A stretch of 7,648 bases of DNA from Acidobacteriota bacterium (GTDB lineage: Bacteria; Acidobacteriota; Vicinamibacteria; Vicinamibacterales; UBA8438), in the NCBI GenBank assembly GCA_011523485.1, contig WTGR01000324.1:1-7648 (forward strand). Reading direction: 5' to 3'. The translations under genes and the position numbers were made by a program. Of this stretch, positions 1 to 7,147 are shown one piece after another. How positions within the stretch are numbered: position 1 is the stretch's first letter; each line of letters begins with the position of its first letter. Below the pieces are notes generated by a model. It was not told the origin of the DNA. It ran no database searches and saw only the letters and a program-made list of their open reading frames with translations.

Positions 1-185
<185 letters not shown>

Positions 186-219
186 CGGTTTCTATTGGGG
201 CGTGCCCGGAATGCACCGT

Positions 220-250
220 GGAGGAAGGAGCCTCGGCCGCTCCTACCGCC
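220..250 (+). terminator. GC-rich hairpin downstream of the poly-Asp gene
   Basis: AGGAGC (226-231) and GCTCCT (239-244) pair perfectly around a 7-nt loop. The stem extends outwards as GG/CC pairs on each side of two single mismatches, spanning 220-250. It begins 34 bp after the TAG of the upstream gene and before the lipoprotein start. There is no T-tract, so it is a candidate terminator or attenuator only by position and stem strength. Confidence 0.4.
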
Positions 251-359
251 TGACGCGGCCACCCGCGGGAGATGAGTGTGCGAGCACTTCGCCCCCGGCA
301 GTGGTGCACGCAGTGTGAGGGTCGTGGGTTTGCTTTGGACAACGACGGAGCCGCGGGGG

Positions 360-1055
360 ATGCGTTCGTCCGTACTGTTCTTGGTGGCCGGCGCCCTCGG
401 CGCAACCCTCGGGTGCGGCGACGGTGGACCGACCACGCCGGCAGGCCCCAGCGAGCCAGTTGTCACCACGCCGGCCAATCGGGGGCCGCAGGCCTCCCGC
501 ACCATTCCGGACCAAACGCTTACGCTCGGCGAATACGAGAGAGTCAATTTCGATCTGAATTCGTACTTCAGCGACCCTGACGGTGACACGCTGTCCTATG
601 AGGTCACATCGAGCAACACCCATGTCGCGGAGGCCCGCCTGTCGGACAGTACCGTCACGCTCGTGGCGAGACATCTCGGCCGGGCCGACATCGTGATCAC
701 CGCGGTCGATCCCGGCGGTCTGACCGACACGCAGCGATTCTTTGTGACCGTCGAACGGGGGAACCCTCGGGCGGAGCTCGAGATCACGAAGTGCGAAGCC
801 GATGGTGTCGGGGTCGTGAACGTTACGGTAGAAGGCAATGCGCGTGCGGTGACAAGGTTGTCCTCGGCACGCGTTATCGCTTACGTCGATACCCACAGAT
901 TGGGCGAGCAGGCCCTGGGCGACATGGCGGCGGGCGAGACCCGGCCATTTGTCGTTCGAGGTTCCGCGTCCGTCATCTCCACCTCGGAGTGCCACGTCGA
1001 GTTTTCGGCCGGCGGAAGCAGTGCGGCGGCGAGGGCGGCAGTGTCGTTTCGTTGA
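360..1055 (+). CDS. Lipoprotein with cadherin-like (CADG) domain
   Basis: The 231-aa product is predicted to be exported and lipid-anchored. Residues 1-18 form a signal peptide (Arg near the N-terminus, then a hydrophobic stretch) ending in TLGC, with Cys19 as the lipidation site, followed by a Gly/Thr/Pro-rich linker. Residues about 47-132 resemble a dystroglycan-type cadherin-like domain: a start like IPDQTLTLGE, the acidic loop SYFSDPDGDTLSY, paired SSN and STVTL strands, and an ending like DPGGLTDTQRFFVTVE. These are beta-sandwich modules that often bind calcium and mediate adhesion. Residues about 138-231 look like a second, unrecognised beta domain with two cysteines (145 and 211) that could form a disulfide. 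ATG 360 is preferred because GGAG (347-350) lies 9 nt upstream and the lipoprotein signal begins there; the frame is open further upstream (to 276) but that part looks non-coding. Family is fairly secure; the ligand is unknown. Confidence 0.85.
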   Translation: MRSSVLFLVAGALGATLGCGDGGPTTPAGPSEPVVTTPANRGPQASRTIPDQTLTLGEYERVNFDLNSYFSDPDGDTLSYEVTSSNTHVAEARLSDSTVTLVARHLGRADIVITAVDPGGLTDTQRFFVTVERGNPRAELEITKCEADGVGVVNVTVEGNARAVTRLSSARVIAYVDTHRLGEQALGDMAAGETRPFVVRGSASVISTSECHVEFSAGGSSAAARAAVSFR

Positions 1056-1093
1056 CCGCCGCTGCGGGATTCGACGATGACGCCTCGACAGGC

Positions 1094-1100
1094 AGGAGGT
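1094..1100 (+). promoter_or_regulatory. Strong ribosome binding site fixing a GTG start
   Basis: AGGAGGT lies 4 nt before the GTG at 1105. It is close to a perfect anti-Shine-Dalgarno match and settles the non-ATG start of the hydroxylase-like gene, in contrast to the right-hand genes of the window, which lack such a site. Confidence 0.8.
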
Positions 1101-1104
1101 AACG

Positions 1105-1752
1105 GTGACAGAACCCGCTGCGATACGGCAGGGCGCCATTTCCATGCCGCTTCCCGGGACGCACGACGACACAGCCCCGCGCTTTATCAGGATTGCGACA
1201 GGCATCGATGTTTCTCCCTTCCTTTCGGAGTTGGCCAATGCGCCGGAGATGTGGCATGCAGATACCAGCCGTCAGCGCAAGGTCCGTTGTCAGCGTGACA
1301 CACTGAACATATTCTTGCGTGTTGCGAGAAAGCCGCTGCCTCCCGGTGCGAAGAACGCCAACGACGTTCACGAGAGTCGTACCGCCCGATCCGCGGCTGG
1401 ATTCCCGACGGCGCTGGCGTTCTGCGAGGAGATAGCCGGACTGCAGGAAGGCAGGCTCGGGCGCGCCACGCTGGTTGCCTTGCAGCCGCGCGGATGGGTC
1501 CGGCCGCACATCGACGCGGGCGCCTACTATCGCATACGCGACCGCTTCCACCTGGTGCTGCGGAGCCAAGGCGGCAGTCCGTTGACTTCGGGCGGCGAGA
1601 CCGTAGTGATGCAGGAAGGCGAATTGTGGGCGTTCGACAACAAGGCCGAGCACGATGCGCGCAATCCGACCGACGACCCGCGCGTGCACCTGATCTTCGA
1701 CGTGCTGCCGGGACCGGGACGTGGATACTACGTCCTGCCGCCGCTCGAGTGA
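1105..1752 (+). CDS. Aspartyl/asparaginyl beta-hydroxylase-fold 2OG-Fe(II) oxygenase
   Basis: The 215-aa product resembles the aspartyl/asparaginyl beta-hydroxylase family (Pfam PF05118), double-stranded beta-helix enzymes that use Fe(II), O2 and 2-oxoglutarate to hydroxylate an Asp/Asn side chain or a small amino acid. The family core is visible: HID (His135, Asp137) for the first metal ligand region, Arg147 in RDRFHLVL, the GGE turn near 163-165, WAFDNKAEHDARN (175-187) with the distal metal ligand His183, and Arg193 in PRVHLIFDV, the expected 2-oxoglutarate-binding Arg. There is no signal peptide or membrane segment, so it should act in the cytoplasm, and it is close to a bare catalytic domain. 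GTG 1105 follows a strong AGGAGGT. It sits 49 bp after the lipoprotein and may share its transcript. The substrate cannot be read from sequence; relatives include peptide-Asp hydroxylases and free-proline hydroxylases. Confidence 0.88.
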   Translation: MTEPAAIRQGAISMPLPGTHDDTAPRFIRIATGIDVSPFLSELANAPEMWHADTSRQRKVRCQRDTLNIFLRVARKPLPPGAKNANDVHESRTARSAAGFPTALAFCEEIAGLQEGRLGRATLVALQPRGWVRPHIDAGAYYRIRDRFHLVLRSQGGSPLTSGGETVVMQEGELWAFDNKAEHDARNPTDDPRVHLIFDVLPGPGRGYYVLPPLE

Positions 1753-3302
1753 AGTTCCCCGTGCCCCAGTAGCTTCAGAGCGGCGGCAAGGGCGTGCGCG
1801 GCCGAGTCCACCCGTACCGCGTTGTCATATGCCTCGGTGCGCAGTGCGCCCATGACGCGCTCTTTTCGGGCGATGTAGAACATGTCGTGCGGTCCCCGGA
1901 ACTGCAGTTGTCGCAGAGAGCGCAGACCACGGTCGGCCACGCGCTCGTAGGCGGCGACGCGGGTTTCATCTCCCAGTGCGCGGGCGAGCGCCAGGGCGTC
2001 CGCCAGTCCTTCCAGGTACGCCCCGGTCGAGGCTGCGTGCGGTGGGCCGAACTCCGGGCGCCGCGGGTCGTAGAAGCGGCCGCGCAAGTCGGCGGGCAGT
2101 CCGTCCCACTGCTGCATCGGCAACAACCAGTCGGTGATCTCGAACACGAAATCGGCGAACTCGCGCCTCCTCGTCTGCGCGAACAAGGACGTGCAGGCTT
2201 GTGTGTGCCACGGAACGAAAGCGGGATTGCGGGCCCGATAGTGTCGCTCTCGACATCGCTCGAACGTCGCCGCGCAGCGCTCGAGCGGCGGGGCGCCTTC
2301 CGCCCTCCGGCGCGCCGCTTCCGCCCAGAACAGCAGCGCTTCGCCCGAATAGAAGTTCCAGTTCTCGCCGTCGCGCTCCGGTGGAAAGAAGAAGGTGCGA
2401 AATCCGGCTTCTTCGTCCGCGAGCGAGTTCACGCCCGCCGTCAGCATGCCCAGCTCGGTCGCGAACTCGCTCGACGCCGGGCTTTCCAGGATGCACAGTG
2501 CCGCAAGCGCCGCTGCGCCGAGCTTCGCCCCGGTTCGTTCCACGATGGCGCCGATTCCGCCGCCGATGTGCCGAAAGTACTTCGTCAGGTTGAAGCGCAG
2601 GTTGCGCCGCGCCGCTTCACGGATCTCGGCGTCGCCGTGGTGCTCTCCGAGGCGCGCAAGGGCCAGCGAGGCAAGGAATCGGCGAATGGCATTGTCGGCC
2701 GGCGATTCCGCTCCACGGCTCGGCCAGTACTTGTACGGCAGGCTGCCGTCGCCAGACAGGTTCCGCAGCATCCAGCGGCCGATTCCGTCGGCGAGATCGG
2801 CAGCCCGGTCCTCGCCGTCCGAGGGGACCGGTGGCACCAGCGTCGAGCCGCGAAACAGTTCCTTCGGTTCGGTTCCTCCATCCCCCGAGACCAGAAACTG
2901 TCGCGCCGAAAACACGCTCACGCCGCCATGCCGCGTGAGCGTGCTCAAGTCGATATCGCACTTCTGCATGAACTTGTCGAGCGCTCTCACAAAGCCGAGG
3001 TTCCGGGCGACCATGCGGGTTGGCGCGAGACGGACACTCTCGCGTCCATGTCTTGCTTCCAGGCCGACGATCCCACGGGCGCGGTTCGAGAAGATCCGAG
3101 AGAGCCGGTCGGGCGGGACAGGCTGAACGTCCGTGGCGACGCACACCTCGATGATTTCACCTCTTCGGGCTCCGACGCGCTTCGGCAACTCGTTCAGCGT
3201 TCTGTTGGCGATCCACCCACTGCGTGTGGCCGCCCCAGCTCGTCGGGCGCAGAACCAAATCGGGTCCGCTGGTTGTGCGGTGGTTGCACTGTGGCTACGC
3301 AC
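1728..3302 (-). CDS. Large protein with helical toroid-like C-terminal region, function unknown
   Basis: I do not recognise this 525-aa protein. From about residue 165 onward it is alternating amphipathic helices rich in Ala and Leu with conserved-looking loops: GDGSLPYKYWPSRG (184-197) followed by ESPADNAIRR, then RDGENWNFYSGEALLFWAEA (310-329), PWHTQA (364-369), AYLEGLADAL (428-437) and EAYDNAVRVDSAAHALAAAL (490-509). This pattern resembles (alpha/alpha)-toroid enzymes such as six-hairpin glycosidases and epimerases; that is an inference. Residues about 45-145 look like a separate alpha/beta domain (IIEVCVATD, RGIVGLEARHG, LAPTRMVARNLGF). No signal peptide is visible. The start is uncertain: the frame is open to a GTG at 3431, but that part has unbiased codon use and no ribosome site. 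GTG 3302 has AGGA 10 nt upstream and was chosen; a start near 3188 is possible. The 3' end overlaps the oppositely directed hydroxylase gene by 25 bp. Confidence 0.75.
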   Translation of the reverse strand: MRSHSATTAQPADPIWFCARRAGAATRSGWIANRTLNELPKRVGARRGEIIEVCVATDVQPVPPDRLSRIFSNRARGIVGLEARHGRESVRLAPTRMVARNLGFVRALDKFMQKCDIDLSTLTRHGGVSVFSARQFLVSGDGGTEPKELFRGSTLVPPVPSDGEDRAADLADGIGRWMLRNLSGDGSLPYKYWPSRGAESPADNAIRRFLASLALARLGEHHGDAEIREAARRNLRFNLTKYFRHIGGGIGAIVERTGAKLGAAALAALCILESPASSEFATELGMLTAGVNSLADEEAGFRTFFFPPERDGENWNFYSGEALLFWAEAARRRAEGAPPLERCAATFERCRERHYRARNPAFVPWHTQACTSLFAQTRRREFADFVFEITDWLLPMQQWDGLPADLRGRFYDPRRPEFGPPHAASTGAYLEGLADALALARALGDETRVAAYERVADRGLRSLRQLQFRGPHDMFYIARKERVMGALRTEAYDNAVRVDSAAHALAAALKLLGHGELHSSGGRT

Positions 3303-3541
3303 GGAACTGTCGTCCTGGTCGTCCTGCAACTGCCTCTGTCGTGAGGAAATCCAAATGCGATTCTGACAAACGCGGACGGCGTTGCAGCCGTCGGCCGCGC
3401 CAGCAATCGCGTCCCTGACGTTCCGTTCCACCGGGGCAACGGGTGGTGTTCGGATCTACGGCGCTGGCTGACGGAGTCTACCGCGTGTACGGGTGTCGAC
3501 GCGCCGGCCGCGCTCCGCGATGGCCTGCGCGCGCTCCGGGC
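3303..3541. other. Intergenic stretch between the toroid gene start and plsC end
   Basis: About 240 bp with less regular codon structure than its flanks; no convincing gene is seen on either strand, although the frame of the leftward gene stays open to 3431. It contains a small perfect inverted repeat, GACGGC (3375-3380) and GCCGTC (3387-3392) around a 6-nt loop, which could act as a weak terminator for the acyltransferase transcript or lie in the leader of the toroid gene. No clear -35/-10 pair for the toroid gene was found. Confidence 0.45.
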
Positions 3542-4360
3542 TCAGAAGCCGGTTTCGAAGGCGCGCCGGTCCGGCCGGACGACCGGCTCGAAGATGCGTT
3601 CTACCTCCCGGTGCAGGCGCCCGGCCAGTTCCTTGCGGTCGCCGGCGCTGACCGCGACGGGACTGAAGCGCAAGACGATGTCGAAGCGCCGAAGCTCGAA
3701 GAGCCGCTGCGCGTGGGCGAAGAGGGGGGCGTCGCCCCACCAGCAGACCGACAGGTGCGCCGGCGGCTCTTCGGGAGCCGTGCGGTAGGTGAGCGCCGCC
3801 GCGTGAACCGGCATCCCGGTGCGCGCCGCGTGGTCGAGAAGAGAGGTGCGAAAGCGGCGGACCTCGAACCCCTGCGTGCTCGTTCCTTCGGGGAAGATGA
3901 CCACGCCGTAGCCGCGGCGCAGCACGTCCTCGATGAGCCGATTGACGCGCAGCACGTCACGGCCCGTCTTCCGGTCTATGAAGATGGTGCCCACCGAACG
4001 GCAGAGGATTCCGACGATCGGCCACGAGCGCATCTCCATCTTGGCGACGAACCAGGCGTCGGCGCAGGACGCCAGCGCCGGGATGTCCACGTAGCCGAGG
4101 TGATTGCACACGAGCAGGAAGGGCGCCCGCGGCGCAGGCCCCTCCACCCGCACGCGGCCGCCGATGACGCGCAGGCAGATGCGGGCCCAGGCGCGGAAGA
4201 TCGCGTTGCGGGCAGGCCGTTGCAGGCGCGGCGCCGGCAGGAGCAGGGCGAAGGTCGTCCACAGGATGGCGAAGAAGACCCCGGTGACCAGCGCCAGCGA
4301 CGGGATGCGCAGGTAGCGGCGCAGGAGCCGCACGAGCGCCGGCGGCGCGCTGCGGCTCAA
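3542..4360 (-). CDS. plsC: PlsC-type 1-acylglycerol-3-phosphate acyltransferase
   Basis: The 272-aa product is a membrane-associated acyltransferase of the LPLAT/PlsC superfamily, which transfers an acyl group to lysophosphatidic acid or a related lysolipid in phospholipid synthesis. A membrane segment lies at about 21-42. The four family blocks are present in order: NHLGYVD with the catalytic HX4D pair (His87, Asp92), GTIFIDR (124-130), FPEGT (156-160) and GMPVHAAALTY (182-192). The length is typical. The start is a TTG at 4360 preceded by a run of six G 4 nt away; the frame upstream has no ATG or GTG before it meets the stop of the preceding gene. A downstream GTG (residue 10) is an alternative. 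The gene begins 30 bp after the stop of the secreted nucleotidase gene on the same strand, so the two are probably co-transcribed. The acyl acceptor could be another lysolipid, as the superfamily also includes lipid-A-like and ornithine-lipid acyltransferases. Confidence 0.92.
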   Translation of the reverse strand: MSRSAPPALVRLLRRYLRIPSLALVTGVFFAILWTTFALLLPAPRLQRPARNAIFRAWARICLRVIGGRVRVEGPAPRAPFLLVCNHLGYVDIPALASCADAWFVAKMEMRSWPIVGILCRSVGTIFIDRKTGRDVLRVNRLIEDVLRRGYGVVIFPEGTSTQGFEVRRFRTSLLDHAARTGMPVHAAALTYRTAPEEPPAHLSVCWWGDAPLFAHAQRLFELRRFDIVLRFSPVAVSAGDRKELAGRLHREVERIFEPVVRPDRRAFETGF

Positions 4361-4390
4361 TCGGCCCCCCGGACCTGATCCGCCATTGCG

Positions 4391-6163
4391 CTATCGAGAC
4401 GTCTCGACGAGACACGCTCCGCCCTCGGGCGTTTCCCAGCGCGGCGGCGTCACGAGGTCGGCGGCATTCAGCCGTCCACCGCGGGCAATGAGCCAGTCGG
4501 CAACCGCCTCCCGGACCAGCGGCGCCGACGCCTGCGCGGCGGCCGGGGGCGCGGCGACGGCGTCGCGCGCGGCGCGCCGGGCGAAGAAGTCCGTGGCCGC
4601 CACGACGAGCGTTTCGTCCGGGCCGATCGGCGCTCCCGATGGACGGAAGATGTACAGCTCCCGCCGGTTCCCCTCGCACGCCACCCGCACGCGGATGCCC
4701 GACACGCTGGGGATTCCGCGCCGGCTGCGGGCCAGCTCGCGCGTCAGCTCGCGGGCCAGGGCCTGCCGCACCTGGGCGCCGGTCATCACCAGCTCGACGA
4801 TGCGGTTGTCGAAGGCGAACACGTCGTAGAGGGGGCCGCGGGTGAGCGCCCCGGCCGGCAGATCGCGGCGCAGCCCCGCCCGCCTGCCGCCCATGCCGAT
4901 CGCGAGATCGGCGCCCGGCGCGGCGGCCAGGAGCGCATCCGCGAAGAGGTTGGCGAGCGGCGACTCGATGCCGTCCGGGTTCCGCGGGAGCGGGGTTTCC
5001 AGGGTGACGCCGAGCGGCTCGGCGCGCCAGCGGTTCACCCGGTCGAGCGCCGGCTGCATCGCGGCGACGATCGATGCGTCGGGCCGGACGGGCGCACCCT
5101 CGTAGGCCGCGGGCGTGCCGCCGCCGGTCGCGCAGGACCAGCCGTCCGGGGCGACGGCGGCGCAGACCGCCTGGGGCGGGAAGAGTCGTGCGGACACGAC
5201 CCCGGCGCCGCGCTCGACGGTCAGGTCGACCCGCGCGAAGGCGCTCCCCCGCGAGTAGGCCTGGACGATCGGGATGCCCGCCACCTCGTGCGCCACCGCC
5301 CGGTGGGTGTGGCCGGCGACGATCGCATCGACCAGACCGGGCGGCAGCCGCCGGGCCAGCTCGAAGACCTCGGCGTCGTCGTCGCACGACGACAGGTCGG
5401 TGGGATCGTCGAATCGGAAGCAGGCGCCGCCGGCGTGCGCGAGCACCAGCACGAGGTCGGCGCCGCGCCGGCGCAGGCGCCGCGCCTCGTGCTCGACGGC
5501 GGGTTCGAGCGCTGTCGTGTCGAGTCCCTGGACGTTGGCGGCGAGCGTTCTCGTGAGCGCGTAGCGGGTCATGAGGCCGACGATGCCCACCCGCAGGCCC
5601 GCGGCGTCGACGAGCGTGGACGGCCGGACGTTCGGCCACACCACCGGGCGTCCCGTCGCCGCCTCGATCAGGTTCGCCGCGAGAAACGGAAACCGTGCGC
5701 GGGCGGCGGCGGCCTTGAGCGCGCCGCGCATGTCGGGCGTTCGGCCGTCCCGCGCCGCGGTGTCGAGGGCCCCGTAGTCGAACTCGTGGTTGCCGATGGC
5801 GAGCGCGTCGTAGCCGAGGGCGTTGTAGGCGTCGACGACGAGGGCCCCTTCCGAGATGTTGGAAGCGATTCCGCCCTCGAAGGTGTCGCCCGCGTCCAGC
5901 AGCAGCACGGCGCCGCCGTCGGCTTCCCGCGCCGTGCGCAGGTTGCGCAGGTACCCGCCCAGCAGGGCGAGTCCGCCCCGACCGCCGTCGGGGAACACGC
6001 GGCCGTGCAGGTCGGTGGTGCCGACGATGGAGAGCGTGACGCGGTCGATGGCGCCGTCCCGATCGGTCGAGGGGCCTTGCTCCGCCGGAGCCGACCCCGC
6101 GAGCAGAACGCAGGCGGCAACCAGCGCGGGCGCGGCGGCAATCGGCCGGTGCAGGTACCTCAT
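4391..6163 (-). CDS. Secreted UshA-like 5'-nucleotidase / metallophosphatase
   Basis: The 590-aa product has an N-terminal signal peptide (about 1-27, ending near SAPAEQ) and the two-domain layout of periplasmic 5'-nucleotidases/2',3'-cyclic phosphodiesterases. The calcineurin-like dimetal site is complete: TTDLHGR (Asp51, His53), LDAGD (Asp93), GNHEFD (Asn125, His126, Asp129), LAHAGG (His243) and GHTHR (His285, His287). Residues about 395-570 form the C-terminal nucleotidase domain, seen in ESPLANLFADAL, YDVFAFDNRIVELVMTG and the strand VVAATDFFA. The position where relatives normally carry the Gly-Gly-Asp-Gly loop after that strand reads ARRAARDA, so substrate choice may be altered. It should hydrolyse nucleotides or other phosphoesters outside the cytoplasm. 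ATG 6163 is well placed for the signal peptide but has no Shine-Dalgarno; a TAGAAT box ends 6 nt before it, suggesting a leaderless message. It is the first gene of a pair with the PlsC-type gene. Confidence 0.92.
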   Translation of the reverse strand: MRYLHRPIAAAPALVAACVLLAGSAPAEQGPSTDRDGAIDRVTLSIVGTTDLHGRVFPDGGRGGLALLGGYLRNLRTAREADGGAVLLLDAGDTFEGGIASNISEGALVVDAYNALGYDALAIGNHEFDYGALDTAARDGRTPDMRGALKAAAARARFPFLAANLIEAATGRPVVWPNVRPSTLVDAAGLRVGIVGLMTRYALTRTLAANVQGLDTTALEPAVEHEARRLRRRGADLVLVLAHAGGACFRFDDPTDLSSCDDDAEVFELARRLPPGLVDAIVAGHTHRAVAHEVAGIPIVQAYSRGSAFARVDLTVERGAGVVSARLFPPQAVCAAVAPDGWSCATGGGTPAAYEGAPVRPDASIVAAMQPALDRVNRWRAEPLGVTLETPLPRNPDGIESPLANLFADALLAAAPGADLAIGMGGRRAGLRRDLPAGALTRGPLYDVFAFDNRIVELVMTGAQVRQALARELTRELARSRRGIPSVSGIRVRVACEGNRRELYIFRPSGAPIGPDETLVVAATDFFARRAARDAVAAPPAAAQASAPLVREAVADWLIARGGRLNAADLVTPPRWETPEGGACLVETSR

Positions 6164-6169
6164 GGCGGA

Positions 6170-6175
6170 ATTCTA
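6170..6175 (-). promoter_or_regulatory. -10 box (TAGAAT) immediately upstream of the nucleotidase ATG
   Basis: Read on the minus strand, TAGAAT is followed by only 6 nt before the ATG at 6163. Transcription starting about 7 nt after a -10 box would begin at or next to the A of the ATG, giving a leaderless transcript. No convincing -35 hexamer was found at 16-18 bp spacing. The absence of a Shine-Dalgarno supports the reading. Confidence 0.5.
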
Positions 6176-6214
6176 CCGGGCTCGACCATCTCCCGGGGGG
6201 ATGCGGCGGCGCCC

Positions 6215-6263
6215 GCGCCGCAGGACGCACGCCGTTGCGTTCCGCGGCGCAGACCCCTAGACT
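6215..6263 (+). repeat. Inverted-repeat element, copy 1 (promoter-proximal)
   Basis: The left arm 6215-6229 (GCGCCGCAGGACGCA) pairs with 6236-6250 (TGCGTTCCGCGGCGC) around a 6-nt loop, with one A/C mismatch and one G/T wobble in 15 positions. The right arm belongs to a 33-bp core (6231-6263) that recurs at 7167-7199 with 28 of 33 matches; the five differences are all transitions. The core ends in the -10 box of the rightward gene, so the stem overlaps the -35 region and spacer and could act as an operator or a transcribed structure. Confidence 0.65.
6235..6263 (+). promoter_or_regulatory. Sigma-70-type promoter of the rightward gene pair
   Basis: TTGCGT (6235-6240) and TAGACT (6258-6263) are separated by exactly 17 bp. 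The ATG at 6273 comes 9 nt after the -10 box, so the expected start point is about 3 nt before the ATG, leaving essentially no leader and no room for a ribosome binding site. A stem-loop overlaps the -35 box and spacer. The divergent nucleotidase gene has its own -10 box about 80 bp away. Confidence 0.55.
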
Positions 6264-6272
6264 GAATGCGTC

Positions 6273-6791
6273 ATGAGCATGGTCATCCGTGTGCTGGTCG
6301 TCGCCGGTTGCCTGCTGTCGATCCCGGTGGCGGCGGTCACCACCGCGGCGGTCAAGCAGCGGTTCGCCGATGGGCCGAACCGGCTGTTCTCCGGCGGCCC
6401 CCTGGTGGCCGGCGAGCTGCACGCCGGCCCCGAACCGGACTGGAGCTTCGTGAGGGACATCCCCACCATCGAGCTGCAGTTGCTGGATCCTCCCCGGTCG
6501 CGCCGCATCTGGACGACGGAGCACGACGGCCGGCTCTACGTCTGGTCCGGCTACATGGGCACCGCCGTGGGGCGGCTGTGGAAGCGCTGGCCGGTGCAGG
6601 CGGCGCGCGACGGCCGGGCGGTTCTCCGGATCGACGACAAGCGCTACGAGCGCCGGCTGGTGCGGATCGAATCCGGGGAGATACTGGACGGCATCGCTGC
6701 CGCCATCCGCGACAAGTACCCGTCGCAGGTGACCCGGGCGTCGGTGGAAGCAGGCGATTCCTGGGTCTTCGAGGCGGCGCCGAGGGACTGA
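6273..6791 (+). CDS. Membrane-anchored PNPOx-like split-barrel protein, hypothetical
   Basis: The 172-aa product starts with an uncleaved signal anchor or signal peptide (hydrophobic residues about 4-24). Residues about 57-170 have the strand order of FMN-binding split-barrel (pyridoxamine-phosphate-oxidase-like) proteins: an IPTIELQLLD strand, an RRIWTTEHDGRLYVWSG hairpin, a short GRLWKRWPVQAARDGR segment, and the strand pair AVLRIDDKRYERRLVRI; relatives of this type in other bacteria are mostly annotated as hypothetical. Whether it binds a flavin is unknown, and an extracytoplasmic location would be unusual for a flavoprotein of this fold. ATG 6273 was chosen for its position after the promoter; ATG 6279 two codons later is equally usable. 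The next gene begins 5 bp after its stop, so the two should be translated together. Confidence 0.75.
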   Translation: MSMVIRVLVVAGCLLSIPVAAVTTAAVKQRFADGPNRLFSGGPLVAGELHAGPEPDWSFVRDIPTIELQLLDPPRSRRIWTTEHDGRLYVWSGYMGTAVGRLWKRWPVQAARDGRAVLRIDDKRYERRLVRIESGEILDGIAAAIRDKYPSQVTRASVEAGDSWVFEAAPRD

Positions 6792-6796
6792 CGGCA

Positions 6797-6958
6797 ATGG
6801 GATTCCCGGAACTGTCCCCGGACCGGGCGATGAACTACTTCTATTGGAGCATCGCCGCCGCTCTGGCCGTCACGATCCTCTCGGTCCTGTTCGTCCCCGG
6901 TGTGGACGACTTCGTCGAACGCACCTTCCAGGGGCTCGTGGGCCGCGCCGCTCGCTGA
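6797..6958 (+). CDS. Small single-span membrane protein (53 aa)
   Basis: A short gene starting ATG 6797, 5 nt after the stop of the upstream gene, with GAGGG about 10 nt before it inside the upstream coding sequence. The 53-aa product has a polar N-terminus (MGFPELSPDRAMNYFYW), one hydrophobic segment at about 18-33 (SIAAALAVTILSVLFV) and an amphipathic tail containing DDFVERTFQGLVGR. The hydrophobic pattern and tight coupling support a real gene; no family is recognised. It may be a partner of the membrane-anchored protein encoded just before it. The longer frame that reads through it from 6266 is antisense-like Arg/Gly-rich junk before this ATG. Confidence 0.6.
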   Translation: MGFPELSPDRAMNYFYWSIAAALAVTILSVLFVPGVDDFVERTFQGLVGRAAR

Positions 6959-7094
6959 CGGGCCGCCTGAACGTCGTCGTAGCGCGCCGCGGCACACGGT
7001 TGGGGCAGGCGGCTTCCCGACCCTCCGTGAGGCGCTCGTCGGTCCGGCGTCGATGCCCCGGCGCGTACCGACCGGGGACGATTCTCCTAGCGCC

Positions 7095-7124
7095 CCGAAA
7101 CGCCTCGCCGGCTCGGCGTTTCGG
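7095..7124. terminator. Perfect 10-bp stem-loop between convergent genes
   Basis: CCGAAACGCC (7095-7104) and GGCGTTTCGG (7115-7124) are perfect reverse complements around a 10-nt loop. The hairpin lies in the 234-bp gap between the rightward gene pair (ending 6958) and the leftward DUF1552 gene (ending 7193), where a shared bidirectional terminator is expected. Neither side has a T-tract, so release would have to be by a non-canonical or Rho-assisted route. The rest of 6959-7147 shows no gene. Confidence 0.6.
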
Positions 7125-7147
7125 CCCATCCCCCCCGCTCCACGACC

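Noticed and set aside
1794..3344. Plus-strand open frame of 516 codons opposite the toroid-type gene
   Set aside because: It has skewed Arg/Gln/Val composition with no domain signs, whereas the minus-strand frame gives regular amphipathic helices and conserved-looking loops.
4129..4144. Possible third copy of the 33-bp core inside the acyltransferase gene
   Set aside because: Only a short GCGGCGCAGG-like segment matches, within well-conserved coding sequence, and the -10-like end and arms are missing.
5288..6265. Plus-strand open frame of 325 codons opposite the nucleotidase
   Set aside because: It is low-complexity Arg/Gly/Val antisense sequence over a gene with a complete set of catalytic motifs.
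3957..6797. Very long minus-strand open frame of 946 codons
   Set aside because: It is an Arg/Pro/Gly-rich shadow lying out of frame with the nucleotidase and acyltransferase genes; long stop-free shadows are expected at this GC content.
6266..6958. A 230-codon frame beginning just before the split-barrel gene
   Set aside because: Its first part overlaps that gene out of frame and is Arg/Gly-rich; only the section from ATG 6797 looks like a protein.
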